The notes: generated by a model not told the origin, from the sequence alone. Counted from the stretch's first letter, positions 23,782 through 36,578 are shown. The stretch is 64,000 bases of DNA from Agelas oroides (GCA_949130485.1 OX422183.1:10010636-10074635); one strand, 5' to 3'. Numbers and translations are program-made.

Positions 23782-25195
23782 ATAACATACAAATGTAGTC
23801 TGGCAGCCAAATCCAGTGATCATGTAGGCACAACCTACTTGCTACCAACTACTTGCAATTCAGTTACATATTGAGGCTGATCTGTTCACAATGTAAGTTA
23901 TTATAGGCTACAGCTTACATGCTAGTGAATGCACAGCAACCTGGCCATATGGACAATGAATTCATCTTTTGTACTGTTGGTGTGTATATACATGCAGCAC
24001 GTATTGGCAGTGGGCAGGCTTTAGCTATACGTTGGCACTTCAAAACTAAGTATATATGTGCAACACCCTTTACCTTGATGACGGTACTAGTTGCTGCACT
24101 AGTTCTACCTTTAATACTCTCTACCTTTCATGCTATCAGCAAAATGGTCCACATGCTGTTTAGAATAGCTGTTTTGCAGTTATAAGGAGAAACATACAGT
24201 TAAACATGTATGCACACCAAGAAACTCTTGGATGAAACAACCTGCTTAGTGAGCTTTCACTGCACTCAATATTTGTTGATGTAGTTACATTAACTAGTAG
24301 ATGGATCAATAATTAATTACCACTGGAATATACTTATGTCTGATGACTCGTCATCATGCCATCCATGAAATTTTGTCATTAAGACTGAATCTTTCCCCAT
24401 AACATACTATTACCTGTCTGTAATCATGATAAATTGCAATTCAGTTACTGGCATAGTCAATCACTCAGTATTTCCTACTTACAACCACATTAAGCTTCTC
24501 ATGCACTATTACTGGAAGATTTAAATACCTACCACTACCCTGAACTTGAAACTGATTTAAAGATCGAAAAATGGTATGTTTTCCCATCTCACTTGGATAC
24601 AAGAAGTCATGTTTATTCAATGTAGAGAAGGTAGATACTGTTCTTGTGGAAATGCTGCATGATTTAGAAAGATATTTGAAAATACTCTAGGTCATGCAGG
24701 AGCAAGATATTTGAAGCCTGCTGTAGTTATAGACATACGTAAGTTCCTTATATACCCGGAGGAAAGTCATTCAGGGGTCACCCTTTTTAATGAACCTTCC
24801 ACTGAATGTAGTTTGGGTCCTAGAAAGTTACATTTTGTTATGTACATAAAGTGTTTCTTTCTGACATAAAAGTTTCATAGAAATACCCCAGACTCAGAAT
24901 TGGTGTGTAGATACTGGCTGTTATTCATTTGTGTGGATTGGAATGCACCATCGATCTTATTCTCATGCCCAGCTTATGTGTGCCTCTCCAGCAAGAAACG
25001 GTCTGGTGAACAAAGTTGAATTTCTTGGGTCTATTCACTAAATGTAGTATGGACCAATATTGTGAGATCATACGTACATAGCACTTCCCTTACAAGGACT
25101 AAAATTTTGCCTCTCTACTTAGCTATCCAGACATTGTTTGAGTGGGTGTATTTCAAAATGTTTTGAACTAGTCGCAGAAGTGTATGCTAGCTAAC

Positions 25196-25487
25196 CTCAT
25201 TCCCAGGCCATTCCCACCTCCAGTTTTTGATCGCTTGCAGTATGCAAAAGCGAAAGGGAAGGCCTGGGAGAAAGAGTCACGTGCCCATGATGTCAGGTTG
25301 ACATGAGGGTAGACATGAGGTGGGTGGTGCCCGATTGTTGTAACTCACAAGATATTACAAGAAAGACCTCAAGATTCTTCGTTGTGCACCGCCCCCCTCA
25401 TGTCTACCCTCACGTCTTCCTGATGTCTTTCCCCTCCATTTTTGCATACTGCAAGCAATCACAAACTGGAGGTGGGAACAAGGCTAC
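25196..25487. repeat. 'tagcctcg'-family fold-back, 290-bp copy
   Basis: The left end cctcattcccaggcc is followed by cccacctccagtttttgatc. The right end, read inverted, is tagccttgttcccacctcca. Inside, two blocks reading acatgagggtagacatgag and its inverse also pair. No clear target duplication. Confidence 0.65.
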
Positions 25488-25849
25488 ATGTTAGTCCCCA
25501 AAACTTGACTTGGTTCACCAGACTGTTTTTCCTCATGAGCAATCTTCTCGCTGTTGTAGAACTGCTTCAATCAGTTTAACAGTATAGTTTTATATACATA
25601 GTGGAGAATCATCTGCGGGTGAAAATTGAAAGTTGAGTTGATCGCACAGTGGATTCAGTGAGCAGATGGTGTAAATCAACAGTACCCATCAAAGCTATGG
25701 AACTGTTTTGTATAATAGCGTCACTTCATATCAAGAACTTAATTACCTCTCTCGATGCAGTTATTTATAGAGCATGTTATGGTTACCACTGCTGTAGCAA
25801 CATTTCAAAAATGAGAACAACAACTGCATTAAGAGGCACAACTATGCCA

Positions 25850-26045
25850 CTATGTGGTCAAGGCTGGCCACCTGACTGCCTTTTTTTTGCATGAAATAGC
25901 AGTCCCCATCGCCAAGTCACTCCAGTCTACCTGATGAGGCCTGGTATACCAGGGTATTTGCCAAAACATGTTGCGTGCAGTTTGATGACTCTGTGTAACA
26001 TAATATAGGCCTGCCTTTCTTTCAAGGAGATGTGGTTCACTCATT
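25850..26045 (+). ncRNA. Penelope-type terminal sequence with hammerhead-like core, copy 2
   Basis: Homologous over about 180 bp to 13425-13615 (cagccacctgactgc, tgatgaggcctggtat, taggcctg, ggagatgtggtt). Here the core is intact at its start (CTGATGA near 25931) but the GAAA of the other side is changed to AAAA and stem II is disrupted. The two copies have lost different core bases, so the ancestor was plausibly a complete ribozyme. Confidence 0.55.
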
Positions 26046-26435
26046 GTCTATACACTGGCATGTAGCCTTATCCACATATAGCATTTTATTGGAATGCACC
26101 AAGCCAAAGCTATGAAGAATCCATACTACAAACTATAGATGGGTCTGCATGTCATTAGCTACATGTAAAGGTGTAATCTGCCTTTGTCAGACCCCCTTGT
26201 CTGTCAACCTTGTGTGTACGTTACCTGACATCACTACATGTGATGAGATCTCCTATGTCTATCTCCTTCATATTTGCAAACTGGAATACTGCATGGAAGT
26301 GGCAAAGGCCTGGGAGTGAGGCTTGGATGTGTATCATGGGAGCCATACATAGTACAACACATGCTGTGTTTCCATGGTACAAGTTATCTGTCCTTACTTC
26401 ATCTGTTAGTCTGTATTTGCTTCTCATGTCTGCAG

Positions 26436-26578
26436 AAAAGCTGAAGAAAGAAATTGAGATGCAACCTAACCGGGCATATGAGACTGTCTCTAGACCATGT
26501 CCCTCCAAGTCTGCAACACAAATTCATACTGAGCGATGTGTAGCTTATGAAGATGTTATTGTGCGGGCTTGCAACTGA
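26436..26578 (+). CDS. Receptor gene exon 9: cytoplasmic tail with tyrosine motifs
   Basis: Acceptor tcatgtctgcag; joins exon 8 in phase 1; stop TGA at 26576-26578. The 47-residue tail starts EKLKKEIEMQPNRAYETV and ends CVAYEDVIVRACN. V-A-Y-E-D-V fits the ITIM pattern (V-x-Y-x-x-V). N-R-A-Y-E-T-V is a second tyrosine site without the required residue two before Tyr. Family knowledge: phosphorylated ITIMs recruit SH2 phosphatases. The role here is inference. There is no kinase or other enzymatic domain. Confidence 0.8.
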
Positions 26579-29500
26579 TTGAGTGCCTCAAATGCACTAT
26601 TCATAAAATGTTTTATTGTGCCATATATAGGATTTGCTGACTATAGCTAGTCATATTTTTTATGTAATGTTTGTTTCCATTTGCTGTGGATTAGTGTTGA
26701 AAATCATCCTCTTCACATGAGTGTGATCGATGTTAACTTGGTCATTGTTACTCCAGAATGGATATCAAAATCTCAGAAGCAACGCGAAGTATTTTGTATC
26801 TATCAAGGCAATGGAAGATATAGTGCATAATTATGCAGGGAGGCGTTACAAATTGAAGTAAAATTATCATCCTTGTGTTTACAGTACATTGATGTTGATC
26901 AATGATATGACAGTTCATCACTAGCTGGTAGACTTATTTTCAGTAGCTGTGGTATACTATAGGCATATAGTAAATTCGTGACAATATAGACACATAGCTG
27001 AGAAGTTAATCAGAGGTTATTTAATACCTTACCATTGGGATGTGTGCAAATGGTCAGATGGATGCCCAAGGGTCATAGTTCAAATGAAACACAACAAATG
27101 TAATGTGTATTTTCAGTTTTGGTGGTTTCTAGCTGCAGACAAAGCACTTGTCTTTTCTTTTAACTTCTTGCAGCATCCTAGAAGTTCATGTAATCATCAT
27201 CCCAGCTCATTGTTCTTTTACAAGCAGATGTTTTTGTAGATAATGATGAGATTTATAAAGGTATTTCTGTGTGAGCAGAAGTCGTAAATAATGTGGCTTC
27301 TTCAAAGCAATGCAAGTAGAATATACTTCCTCACCATAAGTAACTCAAGGTAAGGTTTGCATTACTGCTTCCCGGCACAGTTGAGTATAACTCAAGAAAT
27401 TTTTTGGTACGTACATGCAAAAATCTGTTTGACCTGAGCCCTCCCTCCCTGCCCAGGTTTCTAATTTGTCGCTTACAGTACAAGTTTTGATGTTTGTGTG
27501 CAGGGTGAGTGGGGTAGAAGTTAAAAGTAGTTTTTCTGCGTACGATTGCAGTTCAACTGGAAAGGCCATATTGTTAGTTCAAGTTGGAAATTAGCTAATC
27601 AGATTTGCAGAGTTGTGTATATAGCTCTCTGACTGGAAGTTATACCTACACAATACATTTCCTATACGCTGTTGCAACAGCTGTTGTTGACAGGTTATAT
27701 ATATATAACCTGTCAACAACAGGAGTAAAATGTCATTTTATCGCAGACCCAAGCAACTGCCGTCAATTCTATGGCAGCTAACGATGGGTTGACCATATTC
27801 ATCTCTCGCCAATCTTTTTGTGCCCGCAAAATTTTCCGCTATAAAGGTTTTGTTCCACAAATGGCCTCAGAAGTGATCTCACAGCGTCTCTCCCAGCATT
27901 CACCCTCACTCAACTTGGCAGCTCTGTGTAACACAAGGGGGGTCAAGGTAGCTTGAACTTTGGTGGGTTGGCTTTGACCAGCCAGAAGCCGTTCAATACT
28001 AGTAGGGTTCACAATCGAAAAAAATTTTTCTTCATATAATGTTCCAAAAGTAACTGCCAGCACTACCCGCCAGGTACTGATTTCAGATCGTACAGTAACT
28101 TTTTCCAAGTCTTCTTCACTTCGCGATAAACACGCATGCAAATGTTGGCAAAAATGCCCACCTACGCAGAAAATTGGGATTACGTGTTTCCTGTGATGCG
28201 CAGTACAGAAATGAGTATTTAGTGCTAATTTCGGTGTAGTGAGAAGGAGGGGGAAGAGAAAGGTGATAATCCACGGTTACTCTATATTCTACTTTCAATA
28301 ACGCTTTTGTCTTCACAAACTTCCATCCTCCATCGAGTGGATGATACATATATTAGATGTAACAACTGAGACTAGCGATCTCCAACTAAAATTGAAACCT
28401 TACAAATGCAACAAGAAATGTGCTTAGAAAATTTTTGCAGCCAGAGTGATTGATATCAGTGCAAGTTTGACGTTTGTATCTCATTCGTGGCCTAAGTTAT
28501 GATTGTTAGAAGTAAAAGTCTGGTTGTCCAGATTTTCCATAGAAAACATGGCACCGTAACCATGCAATAGCACTCCTTTCTCTTTTTCAATATCTTCACT
28601 TCTGAACAAGCTATCAACATGAAACTTGCACCAAACAGGCTAATATAAATCAAATTTTTAATTTGAAGTGTGCAAACTTGTATGGCTTCAATTGAATACC
28701 TGGATATTATCCACTAATTCTCACTATATAATAAAATTATCTCGCAGTACAGAAGTTTTACCGAATGTCACAAACTTATTTTTTGTTCGCTATTTTTGAC
28801 ACAACATTTACACCACACAGTGGAATAAGATTATAAACATTCGACTCCCTATTTTCTTGCTATATCTTCATGAAAGTCCTAGTGTAAGAACGCCTTTCTC
28901 ATATTGTACATTCGTACATTGTGCACTTTCTGAAGCTGTATTCCAGATATGAGCTGTATACCAGTATTGTACACCCTCTTTATTACACCACTTGGGCCCA
29001 ATTGAGGTTCACCATGACCATCAAGTGGAGCTGGAGTTGTCTTAATTCAAGTTCTCAAAGTGAGTGAGTAGCTCAGCCACTGAAAATTGCTTGTGATTCA
29101 GAAAGACTTCTTTGTCTGGGTAATTTAGCCCTAGTATACTTGCTTTCTAAGGTCAATCCGAGGCTTGAGAGTCTTCATATTTGCAGACATTGACCTTTGT
29201 TTATTTCTGACACCATCATGCATCTGGCATAGTCAATACTGCACTATTTTCTCTCTCAACTACTTTTTCCGTCTCAACACGGATTCCAGGGACCTGCATA
29301 GTGCCCAGCTGTGCAGCTAGGGCCTAGGGACAAGATAGGCACGTGGAAATTATTGTTTGCACAGACTTATCTCAGCAATTCAGTGTCAGCAGGATCTAAA
29401 TAACAATCCGGAGTAACAAGGGACATGTATTAACTGCATGCAGTCCTAGGTATATCAAGCTCGTGCTAACGAACCTGTATCTACTTGTAATATGGGGAGT

Positions 29501-29964
29501 AATGCACCGTTAAACATTTTGTGCTGAATTTTGGGCTGCTTTTAACTCGCTTACCGACAGATCCATGTTTTTTGACGTAAAACAACTCCCAGATCTGAAA
29601 TCAGTGTCCTGGATTTACCTTGGAGCAGTCAAACGGCTCAGAAACAGCTTATCCAGTTGCGGAAACACATCGCAAAATGAACAGTAGGCGGTGCCACAAA
29701 TCCAATACAAATTATTATCAATTTCTATTCCGCATTAGTTAACCATTGTAGATTTACGTAAGAAAAATCGTTAACGCGTAACTCCGGAAATACTCACCCA
29801 ATTTGCACGAAACAAATATTGTTTGGAAGGGCAGTGACTGGGCTTTCTCATGATCAACCAACGAAGACATCTTCATTATCAGTTTTTGCATTAAAATTTT
29901 TACACTACAGAGCGTAAAATCATACAGGTTGGAGATCGCTAACCTTAGGCCAGGCAAACTACTG
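26579..29964. other. Intergenic, no gene recognised
   Basis: 3' of the receptor gene. Two minus-strand open frames (27839-28141 and 28116-28349) overlap but show no known domain or clear splice pattern. A perfect palindrome lies at 27681-27722. No strong AATAAA signal was seen just after the receptor stop. Confidence 0.4.
27681..27722. repeat. Second perfect 42-bp palindrome
   Basis: Twenty bases starting ctgttgttgacaggtt, then AT, then the exact reverse complement. Its size and architecture match the palindrome at 7761-7802 although the sequences differ. Confidence 0.95.
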
Positions 29965-30176
29965 AGATTTATTGTTTCGCATCAGCGCCCACTTCCTCTG
30001 AGACCTGCCGCCTCAACTGTCATTAGTGCCTTCCAAGCAATGACACGCCCACCTTTAATGGCCGTAGCGCCGTAGATTTGCTGAGTGTATATAGCATTTG
30101 CTAGTAATAAATAACGAATAATGACCACCCGCCCGCATGCAAATCGAGAAAGTGGCTGATGCGAAACAATAAATCT
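29965..30176. repeat. Inverted-repeat MITE (212 bp)
   Basis: agatttattgtttcgcatca at the left is exactly inverted at the right (tgatgcgaaacaataaatct). The loop is unpaired. It abuts the 3' side of the Penelope-like element below. Confidence 0.8.
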
Positions 30177-30380
30177 ATGCGTGCGGATTCTAGAGGACTA
30201 CACTAGCCGATACACTTTCAAGGAAAGTATTGATCACCAAACGTTTCGATCACTATGCAGAGATCATCATCAGTGGTACAGACAAGTGTTAGAAATGACA
30301 ATTTATACGTGCGGAAAACAGGAAGTGGGGACTAATTAGAATCACTAGTACAGGAAAATGATGTAGAGTATATGAGGGAG
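30177..30380 (-). other. 3' terminal region of the Penelope-like element
   Basis: On the minus strand the sequence has actgatgatgatctctgcat, then gatcgaaacgtttggtgatc. The order CTGATGA...CGAAACGTT resembles a hammerhead core remnant, with a 4-bp GATC/GATC helix. The cleavage side does not fold acceptably. It probably marks the element's terminal repeat. Confidence 0.4.
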
Positions 30381-31910
30381 TTATAGGTTTGGGGTAAGTC
30401 CTTGCTCTCTGTTCATGGGGTGTTCCTGTGATCTGATGTGCCAAGCTTCCAAGGCACATCTTGGGTGAAGGCGCGGGTGACTGTCAACAACCAATGCATT
30501 TGCCCAGTCAATGTCATGGTTGGTGTTCAGCGCATGTTCAGCAATTGCAGAGATGGTGGTGCCTGAAGTTAGTGCCCTTTTGTGTTCCTTGAGGCGATGT
30601 TCCAAGGTACGGCCAGTCTGGCCAACGTACACCTCTGGGAATGATGCACAAGGTACTTGGTTCACAACTCCTGGCCTCTGCATGGGGGGGATGGGGTCTT
30701 TTGGGTGGACTAGCAGCTGTCTCAGTGTCTGGTGTGGCTTGAAACAGGTGCGGATCTCAAGTGGCGTCAGAATTCTCCGTATTGTTTCAGATATGTGTCG
30801 CACATATGGGAGGACTACAGTGGCCTTGGGCCTGTTCACTGTGTCAGGTCTTCTGGTGGGCTTGGACTGGCTTCTGATGAACTGGGCCGGGTATCCATTA
30901 CTCTTCAAGGCACGGGTAACATGCTCTTCTTCCGTGCCCTTCTCCAGCAGGGAGGAACATATGTTGTCTGCTCTGGAGAACAAGGTCCGCACTACTGCAG
31001 CTTTGTGAGCGAGTGGGTGATGGGACTGGAAGTCCAGATATTTATCAGTGTGGGTCGCTTTCCGATAGACCGTGGTGGACAGGTCTCCATCAGGATGGTG
31101 GGCAATCTGAGTGTCCAGGAAAGAGAGCTTTCCCTCTGACTCAGTTTCAAAGGTGAACTGGATGGTTGGTTCAACTGAGTTCAGGTGGTCATGGAAACAC
31201 TGGATTTGGTCAGCTGGGAGGGCAGTGCAAGTGTCATCAACGTACCTTTTCCAAAAAGGAGGGGGGGAATGGTAGGTAGAGAGTGCTCTCTGTTCTACGT
31301 CCTCCATGACAAGGTCTGCAACTGTCACAGATACAGGGGATCCCATGGCTGTACCAAATGTCTGTTGGAAAAACTCTCCTCTGTACGCCAGGTATGTTGC
31401 GTTGAGGCAGAAGGATAAGAGGGTCTGGATCTCTGTGGGTGAGAGTGAAGAGCGGTCTGCGAGTGATGGATCATTTGTGAGGCGGTCACCAGCTATCTTG
31501 ACAGCAAGGTCTACTGGGACATTTGTAAAGAGGGACGTCACATCGAAGGAAACTAGGAGCGTGTTCGGGGGGAGAGTTTGTCTGCAGATGAAGTCTGCAA
31601 AGTCTGAGGAGTTGGTGACATTCGACAATGACCTTCCAACCAGAGGGGAGAGGATGGACACTAGGTGTTTGGAGAGTTGATATGTTGGGGAATGAATGAA
31701 GGAGACTATGGGTCTGAGGGGGGTGTCAGGTTTATGGATTTTCGGGAGGCCATACAGAAGGGGGGTCTTTCCAGCAGAACTGTGAAGCCGCTCATAGACT
31801 GATCGAGGTAGAGATGGACGGGACAGGTGAGCTAAGTTTGATGTGGGCATTATTTGGGGAGCGTTCTGGTACGTTTGTGCACCAGAGTTTGCCGCTTTCA
31901 TTAGGAACAT
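30381..31910 (-). CDS. Penelope-like retroelement, RT plus GIY-YIG endonuclease (5' truncated)
   Basis: A 509-codon uninterrupted frame. RT motifs in order: GLPKIHKP at residues 54-61, FDVTSLFTNVP at 122-132, GTAMGSP at 186-192, the catalytic RYVDD at 222-226 and LSFLDT at 262-267. A GIY-YIG endonuclease follows: EVYVGQTGRTLEHR at 426-439, EH at 442-443, and the catalytic-type Glu in ALEAWHI at 486-492. This order defines Penelope-like elements. Full-length members are longer at the N-terminus, so this is a 5'-truncated copy, or its first part lies out of frame beyond 31910. The spacing before YVGQTGR shows one Cys (PCASFPE) where two are usual. An open frame this long suggests recent insertion. 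Confidence 0.9.
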   Translation of the reverse strand: MFLMKAANSGAQTYQNAPQIMPTSNLAHLSRPSLPRSVYERLHSSAGKTPLLYGLPKIHKPDTPLRPIVSFIHSPTYQLSKHLVSILSPLVGRSLSNVTNSSDFADFICRQTLPPNTLLVSFDVTSLFTNVPVDLAVKIAGDRLTNDPSLADRSSLSPTEIQTLLSFCLNATYLAYRGEFFQQTFGTAMGSPVSVTVADLVMEDVEQRALSTYHSPPPFWKRYVDDTCTALPADQIQCFHDHLNSVEPTIQFTFETESEGKLSFLDTQIAHHPDGDLSTTVYRKATHTDKYLDFQSHHPLAHKAAVVRTLFSRADNICSSLLEKGTEEEHVTRALKSNGYPAQFIRSQSKPTRRPDTVNRPKATVVLPYVRHISETIRRILTPLEIRTCFKPHQTLRQLLVHPKDPIPPMQRPGVVNQVPCASFPEVYVGQTGRTLEHRLKEHKRALTSGTTISAIAEHALNTNHDIDWANALVVDSHPRLHPRCALEAWHIRSQEHPMNREQGLTPNL

Positions 31911-32424
31911 CGGGGTGTTAAAGGTGGCTCATAAATTTTGTGGACCTGTATTTCAGAGTGGGTACGCCCTATAAGTCATCCAACCCTGGCATTTGGTAGC
32001 ATTTGAGCTAAAGTTTTGCATGAGCTGTTTCTTTATATGTGGTTGTGTACAGTCCTTTTACCAAACTTTGACACTTGATGAGCTAGCTGACTTGTAGCCA
32101 CAGGTTTTGTGGACCTTCTAGTAACATACTATTACTGCACTAACTCCAGCAGTATCTTTGAGCCACTGTTCTGTGTGTGAACTTTTGCATCATGCATCTC
32201 AGTATTGAAATCATTGCTTTGCTCACCAGTTTTGACCCTGGGAATTACCTACTCTTGTGCATGTGACGTTTGTCCCTGAAAGAAGCTACAGAATACAATG
32301 ATTGTACTACATCTGTTCATGGTACCATTTTTTTTCTCAATCAGGATGGGGAGGAAGTTTAGACTAAGTGTACACAAGAAGAATGAGGAGAGAAAGAGAT
32401 ATAAAGTGACATGTCTGTGTCCCC
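31911..32424. other. No gene seen
   Basis: AT-rich DNA between the Penelope-like element and the P-element-like relic. Nothing recognised. Confidence 0.4.
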
Positions 32425-32631
32425 GGAGTTGAGGTCTTTTTAAGTGAGAGAATCAGTCAAGATCCCCATGAGAAATTCTTTGGCTGTCAACGTCAGAGAG
32501 GCCGTGTGAATGAGAATCCTACTGTGACTGAGTTCTGTAAGAACACTCAAAAGCTTCGAGTGATTAATTCTGTCTGCCTTGACAGTGTGAAGGGCAACTG
32601 TCGAGGGGAAAAAAAAGCACAGAGCCCCTAA
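32425..32631 (+). pseudogene. P-element/THAP9-like transposase, C-terminal fragment
   Basis: An open frame with no ATG encodes FLSERISQDPHEKFFGCQRQ, then VNENPTVTEFCKNTQKLRVI and VKGNCRG, and ends at TAA (32629-32631). The DP-x-E-x-FFG-x-QR and NPTV-x-EF pattern is that of the end of P-element-like transposases. The rest of the protein is not found nearby. A short relic rather than a gene. Family assignment is from memory of the pattern. Confidence 0.5.
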
Positions 32632-34825
32632 CCATGGAGAAAGAGAACAGACCTCAGCCTCGGAGAAAATATACAAGTCGAACAACTCAAATTAACTGCA
32701 CGTTTGATCTATTATTGCATGTATGTCACTTGAAAAAGACTAATATTGATACAACTACAACAATCACAGTGCATGCAAGTACAACAATAATGCAGGGTCA
32801 GTCAGTGGCAGAACTAGAGTACTGTACTGTACATTCCTTACGTAAAGCCTTTGATCTCTGGATTGTTTTCTTGGAGGCTTGCTAATATAATTCAATCCAG
32901 AAGGAGCTGGCAAATGCAAAACCACGGATTGTTACCCATAGTTCAATCACCATTTTCAATAGGCTCTGGGTAGCTCCAGGAAGGCCATTGGAAAGCAGTT
33001 GACACTATTGCCACGGCACTTGGAAAGAAGATGACACTCGGCACTAGCGTTTCTCACTCGTAGCATAGATAGAGTCGTTACAACTCTTTTATCTATGCTC
33101 GTAGGCAAGTAACGCAGCGCAGTCATCAGAAACTGTCACAGCTATAGTTCCAAATGTAGCACACAGGAAGTAAATCCAGTTCCGGGCCAACGCGGAGTGG
33201 GGTGCGAAAATCACGCCGTCACCCATCCCGGTAAGAGCTATATAATCTATGCATGAACAGTGCCTGCATAAATAAACACAATATGTTGATTTAGGCATGA
33301 AGAGTATTTTGAACAGCACACTCAGGGGCATTAAGGACTGGGTCTGTGGCTTTTGAGGCTACATTATGGCAAAATTTGGATCAACTTTATGACAAGGGAA
33401 GAAGCTTGACATAGTTGTTTACTGTTGTTACGTGTAACCCCACCCTTAATGTTTACTGTGACGTCATTTCAGGCCACGCCCATAAACAGCTTAGCTGTAC
33501 CAAGCCCCTCCCTCGGGGTATATCAGTACAATAAACTTCGTATGAGGACTTTTTGCGAACAAAATTTCACGATTGTTTCTGCACCATTACGTTCTATTTC
33601 AGCTGGCTCAACTTTTTATCCGTGGGAATAGTGGATATCTCTTTCCAAAGCGCTGGAACTGGCAAATATGCCACACCCACCAGGCATTTAAACTTCCACT
33701 TCGCACCTTTAGCGGTAAGCTACGAACTTTTCCCACGGTGAAATCAAAGACAATTGGATTTCATCTCGATCTAACCCAACAGTATACTCCAGTTCTCTTC
33801 GCAAAAACTCCTCGTGAGTTACTTCCGGAAAAAGAGCTGCTAAGCGGCCATTATGCGGCTTATTCAGAGGTAGCAGGCACGTGCTACACTACACGGTGCA
33901 CGTGACTCCACTATGTGCGCTTTGAAAGTTGCTGAAAGCGCTTGGCAGAACGACTTCTAGTGTTACAGACGTGCGTCTCACATCACGCTTTAGCCGAAAA
34001 AAGTAAGGACAAGACTGAGCGTTGTTGTAAGGACCAGTACAAGCCTAAGCCGATCCTTCGGTACCGTACAGCCAAGGTGCATAATTGCATTCCAAGGTCC
34101 CGCATTGTTTACATAGATACAACCGGCTTCCTGTTTGTGGTGTGATAACGCCCGCCCCAGGGGTAATTTAGGCAGCGCGCGCAAAACACCTGGACCCAGT
34201 CCTTAATGCGCCTGAGCATTCAAGATCAGGAAAGAGTGCCTGCTGCAACAGAACTCCAGGAACCAGTATTCTTGCTGTAGCCACCTACAAGGTATAAATA
34301 AGATAGCAAGTCTTATGAACTGCATATTACTCTTTATTTTCTACTACCTGGATGTATGTATACAGTCTAACCAGATGGATGACCAGCATATACAGTCAGC
34401 TATTCTATTGAATCCCCCAGTCATGCACTTTACTGGAAACTTGTACAAGCTAGTCATATCAAACAGGCTGGAATGTCTACAATCTCGTCCATCCATGTAC
34501 TCAAAGCACTTGAGCAATATCCAACCTTTGGCTACTGGAAACATGCTACAAACATCAAAAGTACATCTAATAATACTTTTTTTTTACCGTTGAGCTTCAC
34601 AGGAGTGCCGCTATCATACAAAATAACCCTTCACTGACTTCAGTGAAGGGCATACGCATTCAGGAATCAAAGGTATGAAAATGTAGGTGACTTTTGTAAT
34701 AGTAGAGGCATCAAACTACCCTTGTTTTAAAGATCCCTACGGACTGAAACTGCTGATACCGCGCGCAAGTGAATCTATGCAGAACTCGTGTACAAGCGGC
34801 GTCCCCGCCCCTTTTCCCATGCATT
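32632..34825. other. No gene recognised
   Basis: Contains a hairpin at about 33060-33103 (catagatagag and ctctttatctatg-type arms) and a 24-bp perfect-arm hairpin near 34626 (cccttcactga). The open frame 33573-33905 (+) has no recognisable domain. Otherwise unassigned. Confidence 0.4.
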
Positions 34826-35178
34826 AAGGCCATACCAAATTGATTTAATGTTTCACGGATCCGGCCGGGTCTTTTTTTTTTGAAATTGAAAAAAAATAAA
34901 AATATGTACACGTAATCCAGTGCTCACTAGCCTCGTTCTCAGGCCTTCGCGCGTTCGTCGCTGAACGCGACGAACGCGCGAAGGCCTGGAAACGAGGCTA
35001 AGTACTCACAACGTGGCAAGGATGGAGGATGGCAAGCAGTTTTGTGTAGCTGAGCGTATCTAATTAACTTCATGAGAAGTTTCGTCATTTTTATTTTTAT
35101 TTTTTTGCCTGCCTACCGGGTCATGTTTCTGACCTAAGCAATCCGTGAAACATAAAATCAATTTGGTATGGCCTAAGT
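34826..35178. repeat. Fold-back MITE 'ggccataccaaattgatt' with nested palindrome
   Basis: ggccataccaaattgattta at the left is inverted at the right as taaaatcaatttggtatggcc. The pairing continues through tgtttcacggat and ccgggtc. A 73-bp 'tagcctcg' palindrome is inserted in its loop at 34928-35000. Confidence 0.8.
34928..35000. mobile_element. 'tagcctcg' palindrome, 73 bp, with 9-bp target duplication
   Basis: tagcctcgttctcaggcctt is inverted almost completely to the right end aaggcctggaaacgaggcta. Flanks are agtgctcac (34919-34927) and agtactcac (35001-35009), 8 of 9 identical. The loop is only a few bases. Confidence 0.85.
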
Positions 35179-35644
35179 ACAGAAAATATAGGGCATCCGG
35201 TTCAGGTGACTTTTCAAGTGACACACAAAATCAACTACGCTCAAAAGTAAGCTTAGGCTGGCTACAGTTTATATCAAAGTAGCGCAGGATCAAACTCACT
35301 TGGACTTGGAATCCCGTAGGAACCACCACAGCTCCGGAAATTGGCGCAGTAGGTCGGCAGTCACTTTCACTCTTGAAATATCATCACAAATGTTCCCTAA
35401 AGTTGACTAAACAACAGCAACTTTCTACGCTTTGACTAGCTACGGCTTAGAGAAACATGTGAGCCTTGAAATGTTTCGTGACTAAAATTTGACCGGAAAC
35501 GAACATTTTTCATTACGTCACTGTCGGAAAACTTACGGCTCCAGTCAATGCAATGTGCACCCACGATTAGGACTTGAATACAGTGTTTCACCGAGCGCAT
35601 GAAATCGTTCATTGCAGTGCTTTCGTATTCCAAGTTGCGAACCC
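35179..35644. other. No gene seen
   Basis: Between the fold-back and the recombinase relic. The DIRS-like homology stops abruptly at about 35645, so a rearrangement junction lies here. Confidence 0.35.
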
Positions 35645-35887
35645 TAATACTAGGTTGAGCCGAAGAGAACCAGGAAGGGGATCAGGATGCCCATTCATGA
35701 TGTGTAAGTTTCGCACCCTGGAGAGATATGAGTGAATAGTGCTGTGGGCAAGGTCCTGAACCAATTCGACCACAAACAGTATGAGGGTTTGCTCTGATGC
35801 TGGGAGGGGTAGCAAACTGAACCGTACACAAAAGGCCCAATATCTGGACTGGGTTGATTTGTATGCGGCCCTGGCTGTGTTTGGGGC
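35645..35887 (-). pseudogene. DIRS-like tyrosine recombinase, N-terminal (core-binding) part
   Basis: On the minus strand, upstream codons (AYKSTQSRYWAFC) run into LPASEQTLILFVVELVQDL, then HSTIHSYLSRVRNLHI and PLPGSLRLNLVL. This is the alpha-helical DNA-binding domain of a tyrosine recombinase as found in DIRS-like elements. Homology ends after RLNLVL at about 35645. The preceding residues lie on the far side of the 35890-38856 insertion, at the end of the RNase H region. The catalytic domain is not continuous with it. Confidence 0.7.
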
Positions 35888-36578
35888 TACAGTAAAACCT
35901 CTAATAACGGACCCTCCGAAAAGCGGACAACCAGGTTCTGTACAGCGGACGGCTCACTTGACCCCGATTGATTTTATCATAGAACTAATACATTTCGAAC
36001 CTCCGAGAAGCGGACACCTCTCAACTCCGAACAACGGACACTGACCAGCCCCCGACGTACCTTAGCCAATACAAAATTACCTCCGAAAACGGACAGTGAA
36101 GCTACACCCACATAATGCGGACACTTGTCGACCGCTTTCGTAACCCCACCGTCGCTGGATTCAAAGACCGAGCACTATATTAGCACTGTTGCTCATCGTG
36201 CTAGCCTTTCTCGCCAGCGTAAAGCAACCGACAGGGGGATTCACTTTGTTCACCGATTCTGAGGTCAGGCACGTGCGCTGTGAATACGTAATGCATTACT
36301 CGAGTGTACGTAAGAGGGAAAGTTGGCGTGTCCGAAACACAAGGTGAGGGCGAAATTTATGTAAAGCTAGTCTAAAATGCCCCTGCAAAGTGATAGTCTG
36401 ATACGTTGAGGTATAAATATGGGATCTGTGCCTGCCAGTGGCACACATGTATGACGTGTGCTCAGACTGGCAGGCTACATACTCTTGATGACACCCCAGC
36501 TTGAAGTGCTCAAGCATCTTGGCCTTGCAAACTTTGATGACAACAGATCAGCAGAATTGAAGCGATTTTACCATTTGT

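Larger units (their letters stand above)
22496..26435 (+). other. Receptor intron 8 (repeat-rich)
   Basis: 3.9 kb. It contains the dispersed repeat shared with 3290-3530 (23060-23330), a hairpin (23683-23781), a fold-back (25196-25487) and a Penelope-type terminal sequence with a hammerhead-like core (25850-26045). The stretch 23790-25190 shows nothing else recognisable. Confidence 0.5.
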